NCBI RefSeq assembly: GCF_000327485.1
Contig: NC_019943.1
Location: 1,612,001 to 1,676,000 of the forward strand
Direction of reading: 5' to 3'
Source: Methanoregula formicica SMSP
GTDB lineage: Archaea > Halobacteriota > Methanomicrobia > Methanomicrobiales > Methanospirillaceae
DNA length: 64,000 nucleotides
Under the pieces are notes generated by a model. The model made no database searches. It was not told the origin of the DNA and saw only the letters and a program-made list of their open reading frames with translations. This document shows, one piece after another, positions 30,505 through 39,845 of the stretch (position 1 is its first letter; the number at the start of each line of letters is the position of its first letter). Position numbers and translations under genes: made by a program.

Positions 30505-31251
30505 TTGAATGGTAAGCGAGGGGGTATTATCATAGACGATACAATTCCGATTCCTGATGGGCAGGTTGCCAAAAAGAAGCTGCACTTTTTCTGGCTCGCG
30601 GATTGTTCCGACTCCATGCGGGGAAAGAAGATCGCGACCCTGAACCAGGCAATCCGCGAGGCAATCCCTGAGGTCCAGAAAGCGGTCGCTGCCTATCCCC
30701 AGGTGGAGATCTTCATGCGGGCTATCAGATTCTCCGATGATGCGGCCTGGCATGTCGGACCAGACCCGATCCCTCTGGCCGACTTCACCTGGCCGGAACT
30801 GGAGACAGCGGGGCTTACCGCCACTGCAAAGGCCATCAATCTCCTCACGGGCGAACTTTCCGTTGAACACATGCCCCGCCGCGGACTCCCCCCGGTCTGT
30901 ATCCTTGTCTCCGACGGTTTCTGTACCGATCCCCGTGATGAATACGACAACGCCATTGCCGAGCTTTCGAAGATCCCCTGGGGCGTAAAAGCTGTCCGGC
31001 TCGCCATCGCTATTGGGGATGAATCGGATTACAATGAACCCGAGCTCCTGAAGTTTGTCAACCAGGACCAGATCGGCCTCCTGAAAGCGCATTCTCCGGA
31101 GGAACTGGTCACCTATATCAAGTGGGCTTCGGTGTCGGCATCGGTTGCCTCGTCCCGGGGCAGGAGCCGGAGCACCGCCATGGAAGATACATCAAATGTC
31201 TCCCTTGAATCGCCACCCCCGATGATAACCTCCAATACCGATTTGTTCTAG
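30505..31251 (+). CDS. vWA domain protein, TerY-like
   Basis: Up to 248 residues; one von Willebrand A domain (about 25-210) with the MIDAS motif at D33-S35-S37 (ADCSDSM) and the third-strand CILVSDGFCTD. The tail (about 212-248) is Ser/Arg/Pro-rich. The closest concept is TerY of tellurite-resistance clusters. The start is doubtful: TTG at 30505 opens the frame, but the TATA box and a strong GGGGGT at 30520-30525 point to initiation near 30526-30532, where only ATT or ATA codons lie in frame. It is the first gene of a four-gene operon with PP2C, kinase and HEAT proteins, seven bases before the phosphatase gene. Confidence 0.85.
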   Translation: MNGKRGGIIIDDTIPIPDGQVAKKKLHFFWLADCSDSMRGKKIATLNQAIREAIPEVQKAVAAYPQVEIFMRAIRFSDDAAWHVGPDPIPLADFTWPELETAGLTATAKAINLLTGELSVEHMPRRGLPPVCILVSDGFCTDPRDEYDNAIAELSKIPWGVKAVRLAIAIGDESDYNEPELLKFVNQDQIGLLKAHSPEELVTYIKWASVSASVASSRGRSRSTAMEDTSNVSLESPPPMITSNTDLF

Positions 31252-31258
31252 ACCATTC

Positions 31259-32173
31259 ATGCCTGAGCCCCGACAATTCCTCTGTGCATGCGACCCATCG
31301 CTTGGGTGGGCGTTCGGGTGCAGCCGGACAGGGGCGTCCCACATCCGGCTTTCCCGACCCTGTGAAGACGCCTACGCGATCTATAGCGGAGCTTCTGGTG
31401 CGATTCCCTGCATCGCAGTCGCCATTGCTGACGGCCATGGTGACCCACGTCACGATATGAGCGGGACCGGCGCATCCCTTGCCGTACAGGCCGGGGTGGA
31501 TGAGCTCACCGGCTTCCACCGTATGCGTGTCCATACTGTCCCGCCGCATATCCTCCGCTCGGAGTTCAAAGCGGATTTTCCCCGGAGAATTACCCGCCGC
31601 TGGAGGGATTATGTCCAGGCCGATGCAGCCACCCATGAGATAGCAAGGCCGGAATCAGATCCCTATATCCGCTATGGATCAACCCTTATTTCGGCTCTCA
31701 TCGTTGCCGATACCATCCTTATCGGCCAGATCGGTGACGGGGATATAGTCCTGGTCCGGCCAGACGGGACTATCGAATCCCCGATCCCTCCCGAGACCCG
31801 GCTTGTGGGAAAGGAGACCCACTCGCTCTCGTCCCGGGATGCCCATCTTCTCTGGCGGACCGCAACTCTCGACCGGGAGAATGGCGGTGTCCTCATTGCC
31901 GCAACTGACGGCGTTTCAGACTCGTTTGACAGTACGGCAGGCGGGGAATTTTTCACGTTTGTCAAAAGCCTTGTTGACCGGGTGAAGGATTTTGGGATCG
32001 AGAGTGTTGCCGGTTCGATGGCAGGATGGCTTGACCGGTACTCCGAACTTGCAAGCGGGGATGACATGACAATCGTCTTTGTGAGTATCAATCCTGATGA
32101 GAGTATCCCCCCCTCACCCATACATGAACCAGAACCAGACGAAAAGGCCCCGGGCCTCACGGAGTGCTGGTAA
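31259..32173 (+). CDS. PP2C-family serine/threonine protein phosphatase
   Basis: 304 residues with the metal-binding PP2C motifs in order: PCEDAYAI (E36-D37), AIADGHGD (D58-G59-H60), a Thr/Ser-rich strand YGSTLISALIVAD, QIGDGDIVLVRPDG, AATDGVSDSF and GDDMTIVFV. These coordinate the two Mn/Mg ions. No membrane segment. It likely reverses phosphorylation by the kinase encoded next, whose ATG overlaps its stop (TAATG). The vWA gene precedes it. The N-terminal 25 residues (Cys-rich, ACDPSLGWAFGCSRTG) are typical of the TerY-associated PP2C group. Confidence 0.92.
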   Translation: MPEPRQFLCACDPSLGWAFGCSRTGASHIRLSRPCEDAYAIYSGASGAIPCIAVAIADGHGDPRHDMSGTGASLAVQAGVDELTGFHRMRVHTVPPHILRSEFKADFPRRITRRWRDYVQADAATHEIARPESDPYIRYGSTLISALIVADTILIGQIGDGDIVLVRPDGTIESPIPPETRLVGKETHSLSSRDAHLLWRTATLDRENGGVLIAATDGVSDSFDSTAGGEFFTFVKSLVDRVKDFGIESVAGSMAGWLDRYSELASGDDMTIVFVSINPDESIPPSPIHEPEPDEKAPGLTECW

Positions 32174-33525
32174 TGCCCCTTGCTATAGGTCAACGGGTAA
32201 AGGCCGAACTTTCAGGCACGGAACTGCACGTCATCCGGAAACTCGGTGAAGGGACCCAGGGAGAGGTCTATCTTGTCGAAGGAACGCAGGGGTACCAGGC
32301 CGTCAAATGGTACAAACCCGAACAGGCAACGAAGGAACAACGATCGGCAGTGCTGTATCTTGTCCGGACCGGCCCCCCGTTCGGCGCAGCCGGCCGGAGG
32401 TTTATCTGGCCCCTCGATCTTGTCACCGTACAGGACCCTTCCCAGTTCGGGTACCTGATGACGCGGATCGATACGCAACAATTTGCAGAACTTGGTGAGA
32501 TCTGGGCACATATCAAACCGGTTCCCAACTTCTCATCCCTTTGCGAGATCTCGTACCAGCTTGCCAACAGTTATCGCGCCCTCCATCTGTCCGGTCACTG
32601 TTACCGCGATATCTCTGCCGGCAACCTGATGTTTGATCCGGTAACGGGTGATGTCCTGATCTGCGACAATGATAATGTCGGGGTCAACCGCCAGTCCCGC
32701 TGCCAGGTCTGGGGAACAATGGAATACATGGCACCCGAGATCATCCGGGGGGAGGCCGATCCCTCAACCCAGACAGACCTTCATTCGCTTGCCGTCCTCC
32801 TCTTCTACCTCTGGGTCTGGCACCACCCGTTCCATGGGGAGATGGAGTACCGTTTTCACTGCTGGGACATCCCGGCCAAGAAGAAAGTGTATGGCGAATC
32901 ACCGGTCTTTGTCTTTGATCCGGAGAACCCGGTAAACTGCCTGCCCCCGGACCCTGATTATGCCATTGCACGCGAACGCTGGGGATACTGTCCATCTGAC
33001 CTGCAGGATCTGTTCCTCCGGGCCTTCACGGACGGCCTTCACGATCCATCAAGAAGGGTCACCGAGGGCGAATGGCAGAACCTGTTCTCCGCAATAAAAG
33101 ACCGGATCATTGCCTGCCCAAAATGCCGCGCAGAAAACTTTCTTGAAGAAACCGGCAGGCCGGGTTCCTGCTGGTACTGCCACATCACCCTTCCTGCACC
33201 TCCGTCCCTTGTTGTGAAGCGTCCATCCGGGGAGATCTCCATTGCTCTCTCAAACGGCACCACGATCCGGCGAAGGCATGTCTCCCTGACCCCGGCCAAT
33301 GATGACGGGGGGGCAATTATCGGCATTGTTGTACCGCACCCTTCAATAACCGGTGCTTCCGGGATCCGGAACACCACCAGGACACCATGGAACGCGGAAT
33401 TTCCGGATGGGAGCGCAGCAATCGTCTCTCCGGGTCGCGCAGTCCCGTTGAATCCCGGGACCACCATTACGATCGATGGAGTAGTTCTTACTATTGTTGC
33501 CCCTCCTACAACGGTGATACCATGA
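32173..33525 (+). CDS. Divergent protein kinase with zinc ribbon and C-terminal beta domain
   Basis: 450 residues. The kinase domain (about 15-310) has the Gly loop GEGTQGEVYLV (25-35), the ATP Lys in AVKW (K45), a catalytic loop CYRDISAGNLMF (Y144-R145-D146, N151), and CDNDNV (D165-N-D167) in place of DFG. A zinc ribbon follows (C315, C318, C333, C336). The rest (345-450) is a beta-rich domain of FHA-like length, with PHPSITGASGIRN and VPLNPGTTITIDGVVL. Start: ATG at 32173 with GGAG eight bases upstream, preferred over GTG at 32164. Both ends overlap neighbours. Soluble; probably active, since Lys, Asp and metal-Asp are all kept. Confidence 0.88.
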   Translation: MPLAIGQRVKAELSGTELHVIRKLGEGTQGEVYLVEGTQGYQAVKWYKPEQATKEQRSAVLYLVRTGPPFGAAGRRFIWPLDLVTVQDPSQFGYLMTRIDTQQFAELGEIWAHIKPVPNFSSLCEISYQLANSYRALHLSGHCYRDISAGNLMFDPVTGDVLICDNDNVGVNRQSRCQVWGTMEYMAPEIIRGEADPSTQTDLHSLAVLLFYLWVWHHPFHGEMEYRFHCWDIPAKKKVYGESPVFVFDPENPVNCLPPDPDYAIARERWGYCPSDLQDLFLRAFTDGLHDPSRRVTEGEWQNLFSAIKDRIIACPKCRAENFLEETGRPGSCWYCHITLPAPPSLVVKRPSGEISIALSNGTTIRRRHVSLTPANDDGGAIIGIVVPHPSITGASGIRNTTRTPWNAEFPDGSAAIVSPGRAVPLNPGTTITIDGVVLTIVAPPTTVIP

Positions 33526-34382
33526 ACGATGACGCAAGGACCATCCTTCTTTCGCTGGTCTCCCGCTACGGTACATCCATTGCATCAGACCCGCTCCGGT
33601 GCGAAGCACTGCTCCGGGACACCTGCCCGCGGTGTCGCCGCGAGATCTTCGTTCTTGTCAATGCCGTACGCCAGCAGATTCCCGCGGATCTTCTCTCTCC
33701 CCGTCATTCCCTCACGCCGGAACTGTTCCGGAGTTTTCTCAAAAAGCGTTTGCAGGACGAACTCGCATTCTCGGATGAGGCCGCCACTTGGGCTGTTGAA
33801 ACCTGGGCAACGGCACTGGGTATCAATACAATAAAGAATTCCGCAAAATCCGGTCTATCACACGGGGTGGGGGATCGTAAGCAGGGGGTAACGTTTCCGG
33901 AAGATAAAAAGTCAGAGACCGATCCAGAACAACGGGCAGAGTGGGCTGCCAGTCTCGACTCCAAAGACAGTACGGTCCGTCTTGCTGCAATCCAGGCAAT
34001 GGCGCGGGATCCGGATAACGAGACCCTCCATCTCCTGGTCACCGCACTGGAGAATCCGTCCTGGAACATCCGGGAAGCAGCGTTCGATGCACTAATTGAT
34101 GCCGGTGGCCGTGGAGTTCCGCACCTGATCGATGCACTCGGCGATTCGCATGAGCGGGTTGTCACGACCGCAGCTCTTGCTCTTGGGGCACTCCAGGCGC
34201 AGGAGGCCACGGAACCACTCATCGCCCTGCTTGAACAAGGCAGGATACGTATCCCGGCAGCCATCTGGGCACTTGGCGAGATCCGGGACAGCCGGGCAAT
34301 CACACCCCTGACGAAATTCCTGAACAACCGCGATCCGCAGATCGTTGCTGAGGCCGAGGCGGCATTAAAAAAGTTCGCGTAG
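33522..34382 (+). CDS. HEAT-repeat protein with an N-terminal helical module
   Basis: 286 residues from the ATG at 33522, which overlaps the kinase stop (ATGA). The N-terminal part (1-110) is a compact helical module with LRCEALLRDTCPRCRREIFVL and ATWAVETWATALG; modules of this LLRD...WA-ALG pattern recur next to signalling kinases and FHA proteins, but I cannot name the family. Residues 140-286 are about five PBS-lyase-type HEAT repeats (VRLAAIQAMARDPD, IREAAFDALIDAG, ALGEIRDSRAITPL). Probably a scaffold or target of the kinase/phosphatase pair. Confidence 0.8.
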   Translation: MNDDARTILLSLVSRYGTSIASDPLRCEALLRDTCPRCRREIFVLVNAVRQQIPADLLSPRHSLTPELFRSFLKKRLQDELAFSDEAATWAVETWATALGINTIKNSAKSGLSHGVGDRKQGVTFPEDKKSETDPEQRAEWAASLDSKDSTVRLAAIQAMARDPDNETLHLLVTALENPSWNIREAAFDALIDAGGRGVPHLIDALGDSHERVVTTAALALGALQAQEATEPLIALLEQGRIRIPAAIWALGEIRDSRAITPLTKFLNNRDPQIVAEAEAALKKFA

Positions 34383-34406
34383 CAGGGAACTGAAGAGCAC
34401 TACCGA

Positions 34407-36002
34407 TCAGGATGACGGGTTTTCCATCACCGAGAAGACCAGATTCCGGCCAAATGCTTTCTCAAATGCCCGTTTCTCATTCTCGATCCCCCAGATCTCC
34501 AGCTGGCATTCCCCCCGTGCCTGGATTTCGAGCCGGGCTGTATCCTTGTTGGCAGCAGTGAAACGGACATGCTGCACAAGGGCAGCATGGCTCCGGTCCA
34601 GGCTCTCTCCCAGACGCAGGAAACAGGAGAGGAGACGGAGTGCCCGCTGGTCGCGGGGATCCAGGTCCGTGACAAAGGTGTCTTTTTTCCGCGGGCTCTT
34701 TTTTCTGTGGAACCGTGCCAGCATGGCGATAAGGTTCACTTCCCGGTCATTGAAACCAAGAAGTTCGGAATTCCGGATAATGTAATACGAGTGCGCATGG
34801 TGGTTGGTAAACGATATGAACGAACCGATATCATGGAGGAACGCTGCATACTCGAGCAGTTCCCGTTCAGCATCGGAAAAATCATGGAGCTTCTTTGTCT
34901 TTGCCGAATCGAACATTTCGAGCACGAGATTGGTTACCGTACGGGCATGGATTTCATTGATTCCGCAGGACCTTCCGAGCTGAAGGACGCTCCGCTGCCG
35001 GGGCGTCAGTTCTCCCATCAGGGGGAAGTTGTCCATCCGGGAGAGGTAATCGACAAGCAGTCCATCCTGCAACCCGCGGCTGGTAACAGAGATCTCCAAA
35101 AGGCCCAGTTCCTTCATGAAGACTTCGAGTATGATAGCGCCGGGAATGATGATATCCGCGCGCTCGGGATTGATCCCCGGCACCCGCCTTCGCTGTTCAA
35201 GCGTCAGCGGTGAAAGGAGTTCTATGAGCTTCTTTACTTCCTTGTATTTCAGCGTCAGCCCGTTTGACCGGGGTTCGGTCACTGATGCAGGATGGTGTGC
35301 CTTCCCGGCAATTTCCGCAAGGTTCATGATCGTGCCGGATCCCCCGATGGCACATTCAGGTTTCAGCGAACGGATGGCAGCGGTTGCATGGACAATGGCA
35401 TTCCGGACATGCTGCTGGATCTTTTTCTGCTGTACAGGTCCGACAATCCCCCGTTCGTCCGGGGAGGGATAGGTATTGGCGAGCCGTATGGCCCCGATAC
35501 GGAAACTGTCAAGATGGGTATATCCTTGTGCATCACCGATGGCGATCTCGGTGCTCCCGCCGCCGATATCGATGCAGAAGATTCTTCGGCCGGCAAGATG
35601 GATTGCGCTCGCCACACCGAGATAAATAAGGCGGGCCTCTTCGCGGCCGGAGATAACCCGTATGTCCAGCCCTGCTTCCTGCCGGATGCGGTGCAGCAGC
35701 TCGTTCTGGTTTGAGGCCTCTCGGGTAGCCGACGTGGCAACCGCGACAAATTCCTCAGTATGGAAGGTGCGGGCAAGGTCCACAAACATCTTTGCCACGA
35801 TAACGGCCCGTTCCATCGCAGCCAGGGTGATCTCCTCTGCTTCGAACTCTCCCTCCCCGAGACGCACCTGCTGCTTCTGGCGCGAGAGAATGGTATACGA
35901 ATGATTCGGGTTGAGCCGGACAATGAGCATACGGAACGAATTTGTCCCGAGATCGATGAACGTGACGACCCGTCCTTCCGGCCCGATAGTTCCGTCACTC
36001 AC
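34407..36002 (-). CDS. ppx: Exopolyphosphatase/guanosine pentaphosphatase (Ppx/GppA)
   Basis: 531 residues. The ASKHA-fold N-terminal half has the phosphate loop FIDLGTNSFRML, TSATREASNQ, ISGREEARLIYLG, DIGGGSTEIAIGD and GGSGTIMNLAE. The C-terminal third (about 320-510) is an HD-type helical domain with AAFLHDIGSFISF. It hydrolyses inorganic polyphosphate from the end and possibly pppGpp. The gene starts at the ATG overlapping the CHAD-HD stop by ATGA and is last in the ppk1 operon, so synthesis and degradation of polyphosphate are co-expressed. Confidence 0.92.
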   Translation of the reverse strand: MSDGTIGPEGRVVTFIDLGTNSFRMLIVRLNPNHSYTILSRQKQQVRLGEGEFEAEEITLAAMERAVIVAKMFVDLARTFHTEEFVAVATSATREASNQNELLHRIRQEAGLDIRVISGREEARLIYLGVASAIHLAGRRIFCIDIGGGSTEIAIGDAQGYTHLDSFRIGAIRLANTYPSPDERGIVGPVQQKKIQQHVRNAIVHATAAIRSLKPECAIGGSGTIMNLAEIAGKAHHPASVTEPRSNGLTLKYKEVKKLIELLSPLTLEQRRRVPGINPERADIIIPGAIILEVFMKELGLLEISVTSRGLQDGLLVDYLSRMDNFPLMGELTPRQRSVLQLGRSCGINEIHARTVTNLVLEMFDSAKTKKLHDFSDAERELLEYAAFLHDIGSFISFTNHHAHSYYIIRNSELLGFNDREVNLIAMLARFHRKKSPRKKDTFVTDLDPRDQRALRLLSCFLRLGESLDRSHAALVQHVRFTAANKDTARLEIQARGECQLEIWGIENEKRAFEKAFGRNLVFSVMENPSS

Positions 36003-37609
36003 CGGAAAACCAGCTCCCGTTGGAATGCTTCCCGAAAGAGGTCGGCCTGCGACAGGGCACGCTCCTTTTCCCGCGAGACGTCACCGCTTGCAACGACATC
36101 GCAGAGAATCTCTTTTTTTCCGATGATGCAGTGGATCTCCCGGACTGCACCGGAATGGAAATGATCCAGGGCATTTCCTATGCGGAGGAGGACGGCAAGC
36201 CGGACAACAGCATCCTGATCATTTTCTGAGAGAAGGGAGAAGAGCGGGTGCGAACGGATCCGGACCTTCCCGTTATGGCTGGATGCGATGAGGCCTGCAA
36301 CAGAACGACCAGCCATATCAAGCGGCAGGGACTCATCAGAAAAGATTCGGGCGGCTGACCGTTCACGGTGCTTTCTCTTCCCACGGGTCATCCCGATGTC
36401 GTGAAGCATCGCGGCGCATTCGAGAAGTGCACGGTATTGTTCGGAAAGATGGTGCACGTGAACGAGACCATCAAAGAGCATGAGCGAGAGCCGGGCTACG
36501 TTCTGGTGATGGGCAAATCCTGCAGGCCATGACGATGCCAGATCAGCGCTTGCAGTACGAAGGGCTGCTGAGTCCAGCATCTGCTCACAGCGATATTCCC
36601 GTTTCCTTCCGTTGACAAGCGTGCCAGAAACCAAATTCCAGGTCTTCTCGTCGTTCAGTTCCTGCCAGTACTGCACCAGGTGCCGGTGGATTCTCTCGCG
36701 TTCCTGTTCGCGGTCCTTTAAGAACAACCGAAGGCTGGCAAGCGTTGCCGTATCCGGGCCCTTCTTTTTCGACCTCATCCGGCCCCGCTCATAAAGGAGC
36801 AGCCGCGTTACGTGATCGATCCAGACATCGCAGTCATGGAGATCGCCAAGGATCTGCTGGAGGTTCTTTGCTGCTGCATGCGGTTTTTTCAGCCCGTTGC
36901 GGTAGACAGGGCCATAGACTTCCATAGTGTATCGCAGCTTCTTGGCTGCAATCCGCATGGCATGGTGTTCAGCAACTGCGTCGGTATGATGGAGCCATGG
37001 TTCATAGGACTGCATGGCGGCAAGACGGGAGCTGATCCGGAATGCAGCCATGGTCGGGATGCCCCGCGCAATCGATGAAGGCGGTGCATTATGGGTGCCA
37101 GAGGTTTTTTGTGCAAATAACTCCTCCATTTCCGGAATAATCCTGCTCTTCTCCAGCGCATCAAGCGCAAAGACTACCCCTTCCTGTGCCTGTGTGCGCC
37201 GAGTATGGAGATCGCCAATAAGATACGCAAATGCCGGCTCCAGCTCATGCCTGTCAGGAGTTGCAGGATTTTTGCCAGGAACCGGTGCTCCGGGATCCGT
37301 CTTTTGGTACTCTGTAAGAAACGCTATCTGGACATCGATATCCCGCGCTTCACCCAAAGCACGGGTAATTCCGGTAATCTCCCGGATCCACCGGGCATAC
37401 GGTCTTTCGGAAAAGCAGGTCCCAAAAAGGGGAAGGGCGGCACGGAGCCGGCGGGATGCAACCCGCATGCGGTGAATGTATTCACGGTCTTTTGCATCAC
37501 GGACACCGGCAATCTCTTTTTCAAATGCTGCAAGGAGCGGGGGCAGACACTGCTGCGAGAACCAGCGAAGGCCGGGGCCGCACGCCTGCCGTTTAAAGGT
37601 GCTGGTCAT
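35999..37609 (-). CDS. CHAD domain fused to a Ppx-type HD domain
   Basis: 536 residues from the ATG at 37609, supported by GGGGTG six bases upstream (a GTG at 37618 is also in frame). Residues about 10-320 are a CHAD domain with its conserved basic helix IHRMRVASRRLRAALPLF and a second motif MRIAAKKLRYTMEVYG; CHAD domains bind polyphosphate through these Arg/Lys/His faces. Residues about 350-530 are an HD domain with CAAMLHDIGMTRGKRKHRERS and IASSHNGKVR. It resembles the C-terminal third of the downstream Ppx, suggesting a domain swap. It overlaps ppk1 by 17 bases and ppx by four. Confidence 0.9.
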   Translation of the reverse strand: MTSTFKRQACGPGLRWFSQQCLPPLLAAFEKEIAGVRDAKDREYIHRMRVASRRLRAALPLFGTCFSERPYARWIREITGITRALGEARDIDVQIAFLTEYQKTDPGAPVPGKNPATPDRHELEPAFAYLIGDLHTRRTQAQEGVVFALDALEKSRIIPEMEELFAQKTSGTHNAPPSSIARGIPTMAAFRISSRLAAMQSYEPWLHHTDAVAEHHAMRIAAKKLRYTMEVYGPVYRNGLKKPHAAAKNLQQILGDLHDCDVWIDHVTRLLLYERGRMRSKKKGPDTATLASLRLFLKDREQERERIHRHLVQYWQELNDEKTWNLVSGTLVNGRKREYRCEQMLDSAALRTASADLASSWPAGFAHHQNVARLSLMLFDGLVHVHHLSEQYRALLECAAMLHDIGMTRGKRKHRERSAARIFSDESLPLDMAGRSVAGLIASSHNGKVRIRSHPLFSLLSENDQDAVVRLAVLLRIGNALDHFHSGAVREIHCIIGKKEILCDVVASGDVSREKERALSQADLFREAFQRELVFR

Positions 37610-39695
37610 ACCAGGCACCCCGGTGCTCGATAAGCCATGACTGGGCGTTCATAGGAGTCTCGCCGGGAACGGACGCCCTGCGGGAGTACGTGCCGTCGGA
37701 ATGCAGGCAGCGTGTTTTGACAGTATCCCCCAGCTGGACCGGGAGAATGGTAGCAATGACCGCCTTTTTCAGCAACTCGTTTTCCACCGGGAAGAGGACT
37801 TCCACGCGCTTATCAAGATTGCGTGGCATAAGGTCTGCACTGCCCAGCCAGACTTCTTCGTTCCCGCCATTGTGGAAGTAATAGACCCGGGCATGCTCGA
37901 GAAAGCGTCCGACAATAGCAGAGACACGGATGTTCTCGCTGATCCCGGGTAATTCCGGGCGGAGGCAGCAGATCCCCCGTACCTGCAGGTCCACCCTGAC
38001 ACCGGCCGCTGAAGCACGGTACAGGGCCGCGATACAGGCAGCATCGACAAGGGCATTCATCTTGAAGATCAGGTTCCCGTCGCCATGCGATCTCTGCCGG
38101 GCGATCTCACGGTCGATTTTCTGGAGGATCATCTTCCGGATGGTGACCGGGGCCACCATCAGCTTGGCGTATTGTTCGATCCGGGCATAACCGGTAAGGA
38201 AGTTGAAGAGATTGGCAACATCCTCGCCAATACCCGGATCGCAGGTCATGAGCCCGAAATCCGTATAAATCCGGGCGGTTGCGGCATTGTAATTGCCGGT
38301 TCCCAGGTGCATGTACCGGCGAATCCCGTCTTTCTCGCGCCGCACCACCATACAGAGTTTGGCATGGACCTTGAGGTTGACGACTCCATACACCACATGA
38401 ACGCCAAGTCGTTCCAGTGCCCGCGCCCAGCCGATGTTGTTCTCCTCATCGAAGCGTGCCTTGAGCTCGATCAACGCTGCAACGGTCTTGCCATTCTCCC
38501 GAGCCTCCATCAGGGCATTGACAATAGGCGAATTCGGGCCCACGCGGTAGAGCGTGATCTTGATCGCAAGCACGTCGGGATCACGGGCAGCCTGCCGGAT
38601 GAAGTTGACGACCGGTGTAAAACTGTCATACGGGTGATAGAGAAGAATGTCATGACGCCGGATCGCGGAAAAGACATCCTGGTCATCAGCAAGGTCTTCC
38701 GGTGTTGAGGGGAGGAACGGAGAATCCTTGAGTTCGGGACGGTCAAGAGACATCAGCTGCATCAGGTCGGCCATTCCCACCGGGTGGGCAACGCGGTAGA
38801 TCATGGACTTGGGAACACCCAGTTTTGAGCCAAGCGTGTGGCAGATCCCGTCATGCATGGAACATTCAACCTCAATGCGGACCGGCTTGCCCCGTGCACG
38901 TTGCTCCACAACTTCCTCGACCGTGGTGAGCAGGTCGGACGCCTCGTCCACTTCAATCTCCAGATCTGCGTCGCGGGTGATGCGGAACGGAAATGAAGCT
39001 ATAACTTCGAGTCCCGGGAAGAGCATGTCAAGGTGGGCGGCAATAATCTCTTCGAGATATACAAACTGGACAAGGGAGTCATCGTTTCGGGTACTTCCAT
39101 CAGCATCGGGAATCCTGACCAGTCGCGGGAAGAGCTTGGTCGGCACCTTGACCCGTGCAAAGAATTCTTTGCCGGTATGGTCCCGGACCATGATGGCGAG
39201 GTTGAGGGAAAGGTTCGAGATAAACGGGAACGGGTGCGAGCTGTCAAATGCAAGCGGGGTTAAGACCGGAAAGATCTCTTCAACAAAGAACCGGTCCATG
39301 GCCGATTTCTGCCGGTCGGTCAGGGCATGGTATTTCCGGAGGAGGATCCCCTGTTCGGCAAGCCGGGGCAGGAGTTCCTTGTGCCAGCAGTCGTCCTGTG
39401 CCTGCAGGTCAGGGAGGAGCATCGTGTGGATTGCATCCAGCTGCTGGCCGGCAGTCATCCCGTCCGGTGGTGCCTTGAGCACGCCTTTCCTGAGCTGCCG
39501 CTGCAGCCCCGAAACGCGGATCATGAAGAATTCGTCCAGGTTGTTGGCAAAGATGGAAAGGAACTTCACCCGTTCAAGCAGGGGGTGGCTTTCGTCCAGG
39601 GCCTCGTCCAGTACATGCCGGTTGAACAGTATCCAGCTCAGTTCGCGGTTGATATAGAGAGACGGATCATCATACCGCATTTCCTGCGCGTCCAT
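37593..39695 (-). CDS. ppk1: Polyphosphate kinase PPK1
   Basis: 700 residues, normal for PPK1. The four-domain layout is visible: N-terminal INRELSWILFNRHVLDEA and FLSIFANNLDEFFMIRVSG; the head domain; then ITLYRVGPNSPIVNAL, ELKARFDEENNI and the autophosphorylated His in VHAKLCMVVRREKDG; and the C-terminal GTGNYNAATARIYTDFGL and GSADLMPRNLDKRVEVLFPV. It polymerises the ATP gamma-phosphate into polyphosphate and can run in reverse. First gene of the operon with CHAD-HD and ppx on the minus strand. Confidence 0.96.
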   Translation of the reverse strand: MDAQEMRYDDPSLYINRELSWILFNRHVLDEALDESHPLLERVKFLSIFANNLDEFFMIRVSGLQRQLRKGVLKAPPDGMTAGQQLDAIHTMLLPDLQAQDDCWHKELLPRLAEQGILLRKYHALTDRQKSAMDRFFVEEIFPVLTPLAFDSSHPFPFISNLSLNLAIMVRDHTGKEFFARVKVPTKLFPRLVRIPDADGSTRNDDSLVQFVYLEEIIAAHLDMLFPGLEVIASFPFRITRDADLEIEVDEASDLLTTVEEVVEQRARGKPVRIEVECSMHDGICHTLGSKLGVPKSMIYRVAHPVGMADLMQLMSLDRPELKDSPFLPSTPEDLADDQDVFSAIRRHDILLYHPYDSFTPVVNFIRQAARDPDVLAIKITLYRVGPNSPIVNALMEARENGKTVAALIELKARFDEENNIGWARALERLGVHVVYGVVNLKVHAKLCMVVRREKDGIRRYMHLGTGNYNAATARIYTDFGLMTCDPGIGEDVANLFNFLTGYARIEQYAKLMVAPVTIRKMILQKIDREIARQRSHGDGNLIFKMNALVDAACIAALYRASAAGVRVDLQVRGICCLRPELPGISENIRVSAIVGRFLEHARVYYFHNGGNEEVWLGSADLMPRNLDKRVEVLFPVENELLKKAVIATILPVQLGDTVKTRCLHSDGTYSRRASVPGETPMNAQSWLIEHRGAWYDQHL

Positions 39696-39845
39696 ATATT
39701 CCCCCGGAGTAATCCGCCGGAAAGGTGCTCCCCGGCGTGTCCATCAGTAGTGATGGATCTGCTATAAAATATACTCTTCTCTGACGGCAGGATCCCTGCA
39801 CTGCCCCGGTCCGTTCAAAAAACCATAGAAAATCCGGTTCATCCT

